DNA of 64,000 nucleotides from Parazoarcus communis (lineage in GTDB: Bacteria > Pseudomonadota > Gammaproteobacteria > Burkholderiales > Rhodocyclaceae), in contig NZ_CP022188.1 of NCBI RefSeq assembly GCF_003111665.1, positions 4,822,934-4,886,933 on the forward strand, written 5' to 3'. Below are positions 45,647 to 54,653 of this stretch, one piece after another. A program made the position numbers and the translations under genes. Every line of letters starts with the position of its first letter. Position 1 is the stretch's first letter. The notes beneath the pieces are model-generated. The model ran no database searches, was not told where the DNA came from, and saw only the letters and a list, made by a program, of their open reading frames with translations.

Positions 45647-47112
45647 CCATCAGCACCACCTTCATCAAATCCATCCAGGACATCATGCGCCAGGATGCCG
45701 GCGTCGACGGCGACGCGCAGCGCATATCGCAGCTTTCCTGGCTGCTCTTTCTGAAGATCTTCGACGACCAGGAAACCGAACTCGAAATCCTGCGCGACAG
45801 CTACAGGTCACCCATTCCAGAACACCTGCGCTGGCGCCATTGGGCCGCCGACAGCGAGGGCGTGACCGGCGAGGAATTGCAGGACTTCGTCAACAACACG
45901 CTTTTTCAAAAGCTCAAGAACCTCAGCGCCGACCCGGTGCGCAACCCGCGCGGCTACGTCGTCCAGCAGGTGTTCGAAGACGCCTTCAACTACATGAAGT
46001 CCGGCCATCTGCTGCGCCAGGTGGTGAACAAGATCAACGAGATCGACTTCAACAACCGTAGCGACCGCCACCTCTTCAACGACCTCTACGAAAAGATCCT
46101 CAAGGACTTGCAGAGCGCCGGCAACGCGGGCGAGTTCTACACGCCGCGCGCCGTCACCCAGTTCATGGTCGATCAAGTCAATCCGCGGCTCGGCGAAAAG
46201 ATCCTCGACCCCGCCTGCGGCACTGGCGGCTTTCTCGCCTGCACCCTCGAACACCTGAAAGATCAGCGCAAGAGCGTCGAGGACGACGTGCTGCTGCAAG
46301 CCGCGATCCACGGCGTGGAAAAGAAGCAGATGCCACATCTGCTATGCACCACAAACATGTTGCTGCACGGCATCGAGGTGCCCAGCCAGATTCGGCACGA
46401 CAACACCCTGTCGCGCCCGCTGGTCGATTACGGCCCGCGCGACCAGGTTGACGTCATCCTTACCAACCCGCCATTTGGCGGCACCGAGGAGCCAGGCACC
46501 GAAGCCAACTTCCCGGCGGACGTGCGCACCAAGGAAACCGCCGACCTCTTCCTGGTGCTGATCATCGAACTCCTGAAGCACAACGGCCGCGCCGCCGTCG
46601 TCCTGCCTGACGGCACGCTGTTCGGCGAAGGCGTCAAGACTCGCATCAAGGAAAAGCTGCTCTCCGAGTGCAATCTGCACACCATCGTCCGCCTGCCCAA
46701 CGGCGTTTTCGCACCCTACACAGGCATCAAGACCAATCTGCTGTTCTTCACCAAGGGCGCACCGACCGGGGAAGTCTGGTACTACGAGCATCCCTATCCG
46801 GCCGGCTACAAGAGCTATTCCAAGACCAAGCCCATCCGTATCGAGGAATTCGCCGCCGAAAAAGCCTGGTGGGGCGACGAGGCCGACGGCTTCAAGGCCC
46901 GCGTCGAGAACGAATACGCGTGGAAGGTGGACATCACCACGCTCAAAGCCGCCAACTACAACCTCGACCAGAAGAACCCGCACAGCCCCGACGCCATCGC
47001 CCACGATCCGGACGCGCTTCTGGCCGAATACGGCAGGTTGACCGCAGAAGCGCAGCAACTGCGCGACCGGCTCAAGGCCATCCTCGCACAATCGCTGACG
47101 GGGCAGGCATGA
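45643..47112 (+). CDS. hsdM: Type I restriction-modification DNA adenine methyltransferase M subunit
   Basis: 489-residue N6-adenine methyltransferase. It shows the HsdM N-terminal helical domain, the SAM motif ILDPACGTGGFL and the catalytic NPPF in VDVILTNPPFGG. ATG at 45643 overlaps the radical SAM gene stop; longer frames have no similarity. It overlaps hsdS by 4 nt (ATGA). It methylates the site chosen by HsdS to protect host DNA. Confidence 0.94.
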   Translation: MTISTTFIKSIQDIMRQDAGVDGDAQRISQLSWLLFLKIFDDQETELEILRDSYRSPIPEHLRWRHWAADSEGVTGEELQDFVNNTLFQKLKNLSADPVRNPRGYVVQQVFEDAFNYMKSGHLLRQVVNKINEIDFNNRSDRHLFNDLYEKILKDLQSAGNAGEFYTPRAVTQFMVDQVNPRLGEKILDPACGTGGFLACTLEHLKDQRKSVEDDVLLQAAIHGVEKKQMPHLLCTTNMLLHGIEVPSQIRHDNTLSRPLVDYGPRDQVDVILTNPPFGGTEEPGTEANFPADVRTKETADLFLVLIIELLKHNGRAAVVLPDGTLFGEGVKTRIKEKLLSECNLHTIVRLPNGVFAPYTGIKTNLLFFTKGAPTGEVWYYEHPYPAGYKSYSKTKPIRIEEFAAEKAWWGDEADGFKARVENEYAWKVDITTLKAANYNLDQKNPHSPDAIAHDPDALLAEYGRLTAEAQQLRDRLKAILAQSLTGQA

Positions 47113-48424
47113 GCGCAACACTGGAAGCCCGCGAACCCGTCGCCCGCTACCTCGCCACGCCGCCGCTGCTCCAGCACTTCGACCGCGTCGCCCAGGCCCC
47201 CGGCGGCGTCGCCCGCCTGCGCGAACTGATCCTGACCCTGGCCGTGCAGGGCAAGCTGGTCCCGCAAGACCCGGCGGACGAACCGGCAAGCCAACTGCTG
47301 GAACGAATCAGTGCCGAGAAGGCGCAGCTGGTCAGGGAATGGAAGATCAGGAAGGAGAAGCCGCTGGCGGCGATAGCTGAGGAGGAGAAACCATTTTCAT
47401 TGCCGGCGGGGTGGGAGTGGGCAAGATTCGGCGAGCTGATCCTATCCAGCGATGCCGGCTGGAGTCCGAGTTGCGAATCAACTCCACGCGAGGGCAATGC
47501 ATGGGGGGTTCTCAAGGTAAGCGCAGTTTCATGGGGGGAGTTCCGCCCTGAGGAAAACAAAGCCTTACCAGCAACTCTACTGCCGAAGCCGGAATGCGAG
47601 GTCAAGTCAGGAGACTTTCTGCTTTCTCGCGCCAACACCGACGAGTTAGTGGCACGTAGCGTTGTCGCTTGGGAACCGCCAAGCCGATTGATGATGAGCG
47701 ACAAGCTGATTCGCCTGCGTCTCTCCTGTCATGTCGACAAAGCACTTTACTGTGAGATCAACAATTCCAAGCCGTCCCGAGAGCATTACATTGCCAATGC
47801 CTCTGGTACGAGTAGTTCAATGAAGAATGTTTCAAGGCAGGTGGTGCTGAGACTCGTGGTTCCCGTTCCACCTGCCGCCGAACAATCCCGCATCGTCGCC
47901 CGCGTCGAGGAATTGATGGCCCTGTGCGATACGCTGGAGGAAACGGGGCGACTAGCGGCGGTGCAGCATGAGCGCCTGGCCGGTGCCTTGTTCGACGCAC
48001 TGGCCAACAGCGCCACGGCGGAAGAGGCCGCTGCGAACTGGCAACGCATCGCGCCCCACTTCGACCTGCTGCTCGACCGGACTTCTACGGTCGACCGCCT
48101 GAAACAGACAATTTTGCAACTCGCCGTCCGCGGCCGCCTCGTCCCGCAAAACCCTGCCGACGAACCCGCCAGCGCCCTGCTGCAAAAAATCCGCAACCAA
48201 AAAGAGCGCCTCATTGCCACCGGCCAACTTAAACGCGATAAGCCGCTGCCACCGATCAGCGAAGAGGAAAAGCCATTCGAATTGCCGGAGGGATGGGAGT
48301 GGGTAGCCTTGAGAGACCTCCTTCCAGAGTTCCAAAACGGAGCCTCTAGTCGCGGCGACACTGGCGGCAGTCCAATCACGGTGCTGCGACTGGCCGACAT
48401 AAAGAATCGTCGTATCAGCCTTAG

Positions 48425-49811
48425 CAGGATGTTGATTTAATAGGTTTTCCAGCATCCATGCGGGTTGTGAGGCTGATATAATTACATCTGCATTAAGAAA
48501 CTGATTATTCTCATGCGCGGCATCGACCATAAACAGAACGCCCTGTTCAGCTACGTCAATATCGAAGACCGCATTGACCGGGATCATCCGTTGCGCCGGA
48601 TCAAAACGCTGGCCGATATGGTTCTGCGCACGATGTCGCCGCAATTCGATGCGTTGTATGCCGATGGTGGCCGCCCGTCGATTGCACCGGAACGCTTGTT
48701 GCGGGCGTCGCTGTTGCAATGTCTGTTTTCGATTCGCTCGGAGCGTGCGCTGGTCGAGCATATCGATTTCAACATGATGTTCCGGTGGTTCGTCGGCATG
48801 ACGCTGGACGAGCCGGTCTGGGATCACTCGACGTTCAGCGCCAATCGCGAGCGGCTCCTCAAGGAGAGCGTGATGCGCGAGTTCTTCGGTGGCGTGGTGG
48901 CGATCGCCGAATGGGCCGAGCTGGTGTCGGACGAGCATTTCAGTGTCGACGGCTCGCTGTTGCGGGCGTGGGCCTCGCACAAGAGCATGATGGCCCGGGA
49001 CGGCTCCGACGAGCCGCCCGGACCGGATCAGGGACGCAACCCCGAGGTGGACTTTCGCGGCAAGAAGCGCTCGAACAAGACGCACGTCTCGCGCACCGAC
49101 CCGCAGGCCCTGCTCGCCAGCAAGGGCGGCGGCGTGGCGTACCTGAGCTACACCACGCATGCGTTGGCCGAGAATCGTCACGGTCTGATCGTCGATGTCC
49201 ACACTACGACCGCCACCGGAACCGCTGAGCGTGAGGCGGCGTTGGTGATGGCCAGGCGCAGCATCAAGCCCGGCAATTCGGCGCACAAGCCGACGCTGGC
49301 GGCCGACCGGGGGTACGACACCGCCGAGTTCATCGCCGCGCTCGAGCCGCTGGGCATTGCCCCGCATGTCGCGGCCAAGGTCAAGGGCAGCGCCGTGCCC
49401 AATGAGGTGAAGTCGTCCCCCGGTTACGCGGTCAGCCTGCGCCGACGCAAGATGATCGAAGAGGCCTTTGGCTGGGCGAAGGATATCGGCACGCTGCGCC
49501 ATGCGATGGCGCGTGGGCTGGATCGAATCCGTGCGCATGCGTTGCTCAATTTCTCGGCTTATAACCTGACGAGATTGGGCAATCTGCTGGCGCCGTAATT
49601 CGCGGGCGCCCTGGCGCCCTGCGGATGGGAAACGTTGTAGTCGAAAAACCATGTCTTTGCGGCGACAGGAGCGCTGCTGATTTGCGGTAGCACAATCGAC
49701 GGAAAAGTCAGCTTGAATCGGCATGATCACGGGGAAAGCGGGCGATTTTCAAAGTCGATTTTTCCCAGGGGACTGGAAACCGAAGGTGAACCCGAGATTT
49801 TCAACACCCTG
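48425..49811 (+). mobile_element. IS5-family insertion sequence in hsdS
   Basis: A 1387-bp element with imperfect terminal inverted repeats (CAGGATGTTGA left, CAGGGTGTTGA right). It is flanked by the 4-bp direct repeat TTAG (48421-48424 and 49812-49815), which fits the YTAR target of the IS5 family. It carries one transposase gene. A GGGCGCC/GGCGCCC stem follows the gene inside the right end (about 49605-49620). The precise duplication suggests a fairly recent insertion. Confidence 0.92.
48513..49598 (+). CDS. IS5-family transposase
   Basis: 361-residue DDE transposase. A DUF772-type N-terminus (RPSIAPERLLRASLLQCLF) precedes the catalytic Asp in HFSVDGSLL, the second Asp in TLAADRGYDT and the Glu in RRRKMIEEAFGW. 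The frame is intact, so the element may still be active. It lies in the same direction as hsdS. Confidence 0.93.
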   Translation: MRGIDHKQNALFSYVNIEDRIDRDHPLRRIKTLADMVLRTMSPQFDALYADGGRPSIAPERLLRASLLQCLFSIRSERALVEHIDFNMMFRWFVGMTLDEPVWDHSTFSANRERLLKESVMREFFGGVVAIAEWAELVSDEHFSVDGSLLRAWASHKSMMARDGSDEPPGPDQGRNPEVDFRGKKRSNKTHVSRTDPQALLASKGGGVAYLSYTTHALAENRHGLIVDVHTTTATGTAEREAALVMARRSIKPGNSAHKPTLAADRGYDTAEFIAALEPLGIAPHVAAKVKGSAVPNEVKSSPGYAVSLRRRKMIEEAFGWAKDIGTLRHAMARGLDRIRAHALLNFSAYNLTRLGNLLAP

Positions 49812-50281
49812 TTAGCGATACGCGTGAAATTCCAATCAACGAGCGGGATGCAAAAAAATATGGCCTCCAAAAAGGAGACATTCTGATCGTGCGAGTCAAC
49901 GGCAGCGCCGACATAGTCGGCCAGTTCATTCTAAATGACGTTGAACCTGCAGCAATTTACTGTGACCATTTCATCCGCATGCGCATTGACCAAGGAGTGA
50001 TTACACCCCGCTTTCTCTCCTTGTTCAGTGAGAGTGATATCGCCAGATCGAGAATACAAAGCCTGTTTATAACAACGGCAGGACAAAAAACGGTGAATCA
50101 GGGTCACATTGGATCGCTTTTGCTACCTCTTCCCCCTATCCCCGAACAATCCCGAATCGTCTCCCGCGTCGCCGAACTACGCGCTCTCTGCGCCCAACTA
50201 CGCGAGCGCCTCGCCGCCTCCGCCCGGACCCAGTCCCGGCTGGCCGAGGCCTTGGTCGACGACCTCGGGTAATCGATCGCG

Positions 50282-51295
50282 ATGGCCTACGAAAAGCCCT
50301 GGTCGAGCTACGAGTCGCAACTCGATCAACTGATCGCGCGCGGCATGGTGGTGACCGACCGGGCGCGGGCCCTCGATTACCTGGAACGGATTGGCTATTA
50401 CCGGCTGAGCGGCTACTGGTTCGCCTTTCGCGAGCGTTCAGAAGCCTGCTGTCCGCTCGACCCGGGCCGCTTCGGCAAACCCCGCAAGGTCCGCGTCGAC
50501 CGCCTGGCGCTCGATGTATTCAAACCCGGCACCTGTTTCCAGCACGCGGTCGAACTGTACGTGTTCGACAAGAAGCTGCGCCTGCTGGCGCTGGACGCGC
50601 TGGAGCGCATCGAGATCGCGCTGCGAGTCGACATCGCCCATCCTCTCGGCGAGAAGGATCGCTTCGCCTACCTGAATCCGGATCTGTTTTTTCCCGGTTT
50701 CAGCAAGACGCTGGACAAGCAATCGGGCCTGACCAGACACCACGAATGGCTGGCCAAGCATGCCGGCCTGATCGGGCGCTCGAAGGAGGATTTCATCCGC
50801 CACAACCGGGAAAAGTACGGCTTGCCGCTGGCCATCTGGGTGGTTTGCGAAATCTGGGATTTCGGTACGCTCTCGACGCTGTTCGCCGGGATGAGGGAAG
50901 CGGATCAGGATGCCATTGCCAGCAAGTACGGGATCGCCAACGGCCGCCTGTTCGCCTCCTGGCTGCGCAGCCTGAACTATCTCCGCAATGTCTGCGCCCA
51001 CCACAGCCGCCTGTGGAACCGGAACATCGTCGATCAGCCCAAGCTGCCGGCGGCGGAAGAGCTGCCGTGGACCGCGCCTTTCATCGACAACGCGCATCGT
51101 CTGGCACGGCCGTTTCTGCTGTTCTGCATTGCCCGGCATCTGCTCGACCGGATCAATCCGACCTCCAGCTGGGGTCGCCGATTCCAGGCCTTGCTGGCGG
51201 AATTCCCCAGCCAGTCGGGTCTGAGTCTGGAAGGCATGGGCATGCCGGCCGAAGACTGGGCGTCAGAACTGTGGCCGAAAAATGACGGGCAATAA
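50282..51295 (+). CDS. Abi_2 family (AbiD/AbiF) abortive infection protein
   Basis: 337-residue protein. The N-terminal LDYLERIGYYRLSGYWFAFR and a C-terminal RNVCAHHSRLWNR motif identify the Abi_2 family; the RN(x)4H site is the HEPN ribonuclease signature. Such proteins are thought to cleave RNA and arrest infected cells. The start lies 9 nt after hsdS with no clear ribosome site, implying coupling to hsdS. That coupling is now broken, or reduced to downstream readthrough, by the IS. Confidence 0.85.
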   Translation: MAYEKPWSSYESQLDQLIARGMVVTDRARALDYLERIGYYRLSGYWFAFRERSEACCPLDPGRFGKPRKVRVDRLALDVFKPGTCFQHAVELYVFDKKLRLLALDALERIEIALRVDIAHPLGEKDRFAYLNPDLFFPGFSKTLDKQSGLTRHHEWLAKHAGLIGRSKEDFIRHNREKYGLPLAIWVVCEIWDFGTLSTLFAGMREADQDAIASKYGIANGRLFASWLRSLNYLRNVCAHHSRLWNRNIVDQPKLPAAEELPWTAPFIDNAHRLARPFLLFCIARHLLDRINPTSSWGRRFQALLAEFPSQSGLSLEGMGMPAEDWASELWPKNDGQ

Positions 51296-51342
51296 AAAAC
51301 CCCCCAGCGATCTCGTCACCGAAGTGACTCAATCGAGGGGGG
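51294..51342 (-). terminator. Rho-independent terminator with UUCG tetraloop at the island edge
   Basis: On the minus strand a long interrupted stem (6 G-C pairs, then GAT/ATC, then GTCAC-TTCG-GTGAC) ends in six T residues. The c(UUCG)g loop is very stable. It follows the minus-strand DUF4177 gene direction and sits right after the abi stop, so it may work in both directions. Confidence 0.7.
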
Positions 51343-51433
51343 CCGTGTTGTTAGCAATTTTCCGGGTCCGGGAAAGCACTGTCAAGAAATCGTTTTGATA
51401 TTCGACTGCAAAAAATCACCTGAAAACTGAACC

Positions 51434-51550
51434 ATGAAAAGCGCCCTCTTCGTCGATTTAGACAACGTTTACTCCGGCCTGCGCCGTCTCGATCAAAGGG
51501 GTCAGAGTCGTTTGATCGCTTCGTTTCGTCTTAGCTCACCGCGCGCTTGA
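51434..51550 (+). pseudogene. NYN-domain protein, N-terminal fragment
   Basis: ATG at 51434 starts MKSALFVDLDNVYSGLRRL, the first strand and acidic site of a NYN/PIN-like RNase, which then degenerates into an unrelated tail and stops after 38 codons. A REP-like palindrome sits exactly where the match ends. It is probably the stump of a larger nuclease gene lost at the island boundary. Confidence 0.6.
51490..51518. repeat. REP-like palindrome at the NYN break
   Basis: CGATCAAA-N13-TTTGATCG, a perfect 8-bp inverted repeat around GGGGTCAGAGTCG. Such AAAGGGGTCAGA-type sequences often accompany REP-associated (Y1/RAYT) transposases. No transposase gene is present here. Confidence 0.5.
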
Positions 51551-51746
51551 AGATCCAGTTTCGGTTGGTATTGCTGTCCGGCGCCTGCATCAGCTCCCAG
51601 CCTTGCGCGCCGAGCTTGTTCAGTTCCGCCAGCACGACCTCCGTATAGGCCCGCAGGCGGTCTTTTTCGCGGCTGCCGTGGGCGCGGGCGACGTCTTCGG
51701 CGATCTGGTGGATGTCGCTGCGGATCTGGTACTCAAAGCATTGCAT
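51531..51746 (-). CDS. DUF4177-like protein
   Basis: 71 residues from ATG 51746: MQCFEYQIRSDIHQIAED, then LAELNKLGAQGWELMQAP and a basic end NWIFKRAVS. The GWEL core and size fit DUF4177-type proteins. The frame extends upstream but without similarity, and no strong ribosome site is seen. Function unknown. It is divergent from arfB. Confidence 0.6.
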   Translation of the reverse strand: MQCFEYQIRSDIHQIAEDVARAHGSREKDRLRAYTEVVLAELNKLGAQGWELMQAPDSNTNRNWIFKRAVS

Positions 51747-51834
51747 GAGGTGCTCGATAGGGTGAAGAGGTGCGCATGGCAGGACGCCAGCACATGGGCC
51801 ACAATAACATCCAACTCCTGCACCGGCCGCCCAC

Positions 51835-52239
51835 ATGCGCATCCATTTCACCATCCTGCCGGAAGAAGTCGACATTACCGCCATCCGCGCCCAGGGCTCG
51901 GGTGGGCAGAACGTCAACAAGGTGTCGAACGCGGTGCATCTGCGCTTCGACATCGCGGCATCCTCGCTGCCCGAGGCGATCCGCGAACGCCTGCTGCGAC
52001 TTGGCGATCAGCGCATCAGCAAGGACGGCGTGATCATCATCAAGGCGCAGGCCTTTCGCAGTCTGGAAAAGAATCGCGCCGAGGCAATCCGCCGTCTGGA
52101 AGAACTCATCGAGAGCGCGGCCACGGTGCAAAAGACACGCAGACCAACGCGCCCCACGCGGGGGTCGGTTACGCGCCGGCTTGAAGGCAAGACCCGGCGC
52201 GCCGCGGTCAAGGCCGGACGAGGAAGGGTCGGCGAGTAG
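51835..52239 (+). CDS. arfB: Alternative ribosome-rescue factor ArfB (peptidyl-tRNA hydrolase)
   Basis: 134-residue class I release-factor-like protein. It has the catalytic GSGGQNVNKVSNAVHLRF with the GGQ loop (residues 22-24) and a basic C-terminal tail (KTRRPTRPTRGSVTRRLEGK) that enters the empty mRNA channel of stalled ribosomes. Length matches the family. It is a single gene. Confidence 0.93.
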   Translation: MRIHFTILPEEVDITAIRAQGSGGQNVNKVSNAVHLRFDIAASSLPEAIRERLLRLGDQRISKDGVIIIKAQAFRSLEKNRAEAIRRLEELIESAATVQKTRRPTRPTRGSVTRRLEGKTRRAAVKAGRGRVGE

Positions 52240-52525
52240 CATCCCTCGGCAACCCTGTCATAATGGAGGGGCTGCACGAGCGGGCAAGGCTCTGCCTGAC
52301 CACCGAATCAGCGCATCATGTCTCCCCGCGCAAGGCGCGAACGCATGACCGCCAATGGCATCACCCACAACGGTGCCCTCGTGGAGGACAAGCCTCCGAC
52401 CGGCGTCATCCGGCTGCGCCCATTTATTTGTGCCGCTCCCCTCGGAAACGGAAGCATCAAGCAACCGTTTCTCCTTTCTTCACCCGCGTTCGATTCTGCC
52501 CTTTGGGGCAATCAGAGGAGGCCAC

Positions 52526-52708
52526 TTGGCCAAGCCAAATTACCAGTTCGAAAAACGCCAGCGAGACCTGGCAAAGAAGCGCAAGCAGGAAGAAAAACGC
52601 GTCCAGAAACTCGCTGCCAAGGCGGCGGGCGGCAGCGACAATGCCGACGCTGAGCCTGAAGCGGAAACTGCAGATACTGCAGAAAGCAACACCCCGCCGC
52701 TGGCCTGA
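52526..52708 (+). CDS. Small lysine-rich protein with TTG start
   Basis: 60 residues from TTG 52526, with GAGGAGG four bases upstream. The N-terminal half is strongly basic (AKPNYQFEKRQRDLAKKRK) and helical; the C-terminal half is acidic and Ala-rich. The unusual start is chosen because of the exact ribosome site and the loss of sensible sequence upstream. Similar short MAKPNYxFEKRQ proteins occur widely in betaproteobacteria without a known function. The 286 bp before it show no gene. Confidence 0.65.
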   Translation: MAKPNYQFEKRQRDLAKKRKQEEKRVQKLAAKAAGGSDNADAEPEAETADTAESNTPPLA

Positions 52709-52762
52709 GGCCTGAGGCGGTCAAGCGCAGCGACGGCCGCGCGGGATGTTGCGCCACCACCC

Positions 52763-53230
52763 TCAGTGGCTGGCGAAAACCTCGTGACTGCCGTCGCTGC
52801 CGAAACTGACGACCTTGTAACGATCGGCCGGATACGGCCCTTCCATGCCCGGCGAGCCCATCGGCATGCCCGGCGCCGAGATACCGACGATCTTCGGCTG
52901 TTCGGTCAGCATCCGCTTCACATCTGCAGCCGGCACATGACCTTCGACCACATAGCCGCCCACCTTGGCGGTGTGGCACGAGCCGAGCGCCTGCGGTACG
53001 CCGGCGCTGCGCTTCACCTCGCTCATCTGCGCCGAGGCGACCTCTTTCACCTTGAAGCCGTTTTCACGCATGTGTTCGGCCCATTTGCCGCAACAGCCGC
53101 AATTCGGATCCTTGTACATTGTCACCTCCTCGCCTGCGGCCAGTGCAGGCGAGACCGATACGACCGCGACCAGCGCGGTGGCGAGTGCGAGTCGGTGCGG
53201 AAGACGGAATCGTGTGGAATGCTGGTTCAT
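52763..53230 (-). CDS. DUF411 metal-binding protein
   Basis: 155-residue secreted protein. The signal peptide ends at SPALA, followed by VTMYKDPNCGCCGKWAEHM, the thioredoxin-like CGCC site of DUF411 (CopG-like) proteins. A second conserved segment is SCHTAKVGGYVVEGHVPA, with another Cys-His pair. It follows cusS on the same strand by 35 nt. It is probably a periplasmic copper-binding or transfer protein of this resistance locus. Confidence 0.85.
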   Translation of the reverse strand: MNQHSTRFRLPHRLALATALVAVVSVSPALAAGEEVTMYKDPNCGCCGKWAEHMRENGFKVKEVASAQMSEVKRSAGVPQALGSCHTAKVGGYVVEGHVPAADVKRMLTEQPKIVGISAPGMPMGSPGMEGPYPADRYKVVSFGSDGSHEVFASH

Positions 53231-53265
53231 GAAACCTCCTTGGGACAGTTTGATATCCGGGCCAA

Positions 53266-54651
53266 TCAGGAAAAAGACGCCAGGGGCAGGACAATCTCGA
53301 AGACCGTGCGCCCCGCGTCCGACACTGCGCTCACGCGCCCGCCGTGGGCCTCGACGATCGAGCGGGTTATGGCCAACCCCAGTCCGGCGCCCTCGCCATG
53401 CCGGTGACGCTCCGGCCCTGCGCGGTGAAAGCGTTCAAAGATCCGGCCAAGCTGCTCGGGGGCGATGCTGTCGCCGGCGTTGCACACCCGCAGCACGGCC
53501 TCGCCCTTCGACACCGAAATATCGATGTTCACCCTTGTTCCGCGCGACGCGTGCCTGAGGGCATTCGACAGCAGGTTTGAAACCGCGCGCCGCAACATCA
53601 GTCGGTCGCCGCTGACCCGTGCTTCTCCGTTGACCTCGACACGCACGCCCTGTTCCGCTGCGAGCGCATCGTAGAACTCTGCCAGCGCGCGCGCCTCGTC
53701 GGCCAGCGACACCCTCTCGGCGGGGCGCGGCAGGTGTCCGTTCTCGGTCTGCGCCAGAAACAGCATGTCGCTCACCATGCGCGCGATGCGTTCGTACTCC
53801 TCCAGATTGGAACCCAGCACCTCGCGGTACTCTTCCACGCTGCGCGCGCGCGACAGCGCGACGGCCGTCTGCGTCATCAGGTTGGAAACCGGCGTGCGCA
53901 GCTCATGCGCAATATCAGCGGAGAAATCGGCAAGACGCTGGAAGGACTGTTCCAGGCGCTCGAACATGCCATTGAGCGCCTCCACCAGTTCGCGCACTTC
54001 GGCAGGCGCGTCCCCCTCGATCAGGCGTTCGCCGAGACGCTCGACCGATTGCCGCCTTGCCACCGCCGTCACACGACGCAGGGGTGCCAGGCCTCTGTGT
54101 GCGACCAGCCAACCGAGCAATGCCGCCACCAGGGTCGCCACCGCGATGCCGACCCACATCCGCATGCGCACTTCGTCGAGGAAGCGGGTGTGGTGAGAGA
54201 TATCCAGACCAAGCAGCACCCGGACCGGACGCGAGGAAAGCGGCATCTCCAGCACCGCCTCGCGCCCCACGAACTCACGCCCGCCCAGCCGCCACGCGCC
54301 GCTGCCATTGGCGAGAGCCTCGCCTGCGAGTTGGGCAGGGGCAAACTGCGATGCGTTGAGCGCGTAGATCACGCTGCCCTCGTCATCGCGCATCAACAGC
54401 GAGACCCCGTCATGACCGGTGAAGGCATCGTCCAGCGCCTGCGGAAGCGCCTCCAGCTCCGCAGCGGAACCAACCCGCTGCAACAGCTTGGCGATCAGGC
54501 TGAACTTGCCCGACAGTTCGTGCTCGTCCAGCTCGCGAAAGTGATCTTCTGCAGCACGCCCGAGCACGACCCCGACGGCGATCAGCAGGCAGGCGGTGAG
54601 CACAGCAAAGAGCAATCCCAGGCGTGCAGTCAGCGACATCGGAACGCGCAC
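53266..54651 (-). CDS. cusS: Heavy-metal sensor histidine kinase (CusS-like)
   Basis: 461-residue inner-membrane kinase. Two transmembrane helices (LGLLFAVLTACLLIAVGVVL and VGIAVATLVAALLGWLVA) flank a periplasmic sensor; then HAMP, the H-box FSADIAHELRTPVSNL, and the ATPase motifs GEGAGLGLAITRSIV. GTG at 54651 is preferred since GGAGAG lies six bases upstream; ATG at 54639 is the alternative. It starts 2 nt after the regulator gene ends. Family and location suggest sensing of periplasmic Cu(I)/Ag(I). Confidence 0.88.
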   Translation of the reverse strand: MRVPMSLTARLGLLFAVLTACLLIAVGVVLGRAAEDHFRELDEHELSGKFSLIAKLLQRVGSAAELEALPQALDDAFTGHDGVSLLMRDDEGSVIYALNASQFAPAQLAGEALANGSGAWRLGGREFVGREAVLEMPLSSRPVRVLLGLDISHHTRFLDEVRMRMWVGIAVATLVAALLGWLVAHRGLAPLRRVTAVARRQSVERLGERLIEGDAPAEVRELVEALNGMFERLEQSFQRLADFSADIAHELRTPVSNLMTQTAVALSRARSVEEYREVLGSNLEEYERIARMVSDMLFLAQTENGHLPRPAERVSLADEARALAEFYDALAAEQGVRVEVNGEARVSGDRLMLRRAVSNLLSNALRHASRGTRVNIDISVSKGEAVLRVCNAGDSIAPEQLGRIFERFHRAGPERHRHGEGAGLGLAITRSIVEAHGGRVSAVSDAGRTVFEIVLPLASFS

Positions 54652-54653
54652 GC

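Larger units (their letters stand above)
47109..50272 (+). pseudogene. hsdS: Type I specificity subunit interrupted by an IS5-family element
   Basis: HsdS chooses the DNA target. The left part (47109-48424) encodes a first target-recognition domain, the central conserved helix, and the start of the second domain. The right part (49816-50272) continues in frame with SDTREIPINERD and finishes with the second conserved region. Removing the IS and one TTAG restores 590 codons with no shift. The internal repeat (LRELILTLAVQGKLVPQDP / LKQTILQLAVRGRLVPQNP) marks the two HsdS halves. The interrupted frame ends at 48440 inside the IS, giving a 443-residue truncated HsdS that may still act as a half-subunit. 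Confidence 0.88.

Noticed and set aside
47952..49730. 592-codon minus-strand ORF across hsdS and the IS
   Set aside because: It bridges an insertion boundary, so it cannot be an ancestral gene, and its product looks like reversed transposase codons.
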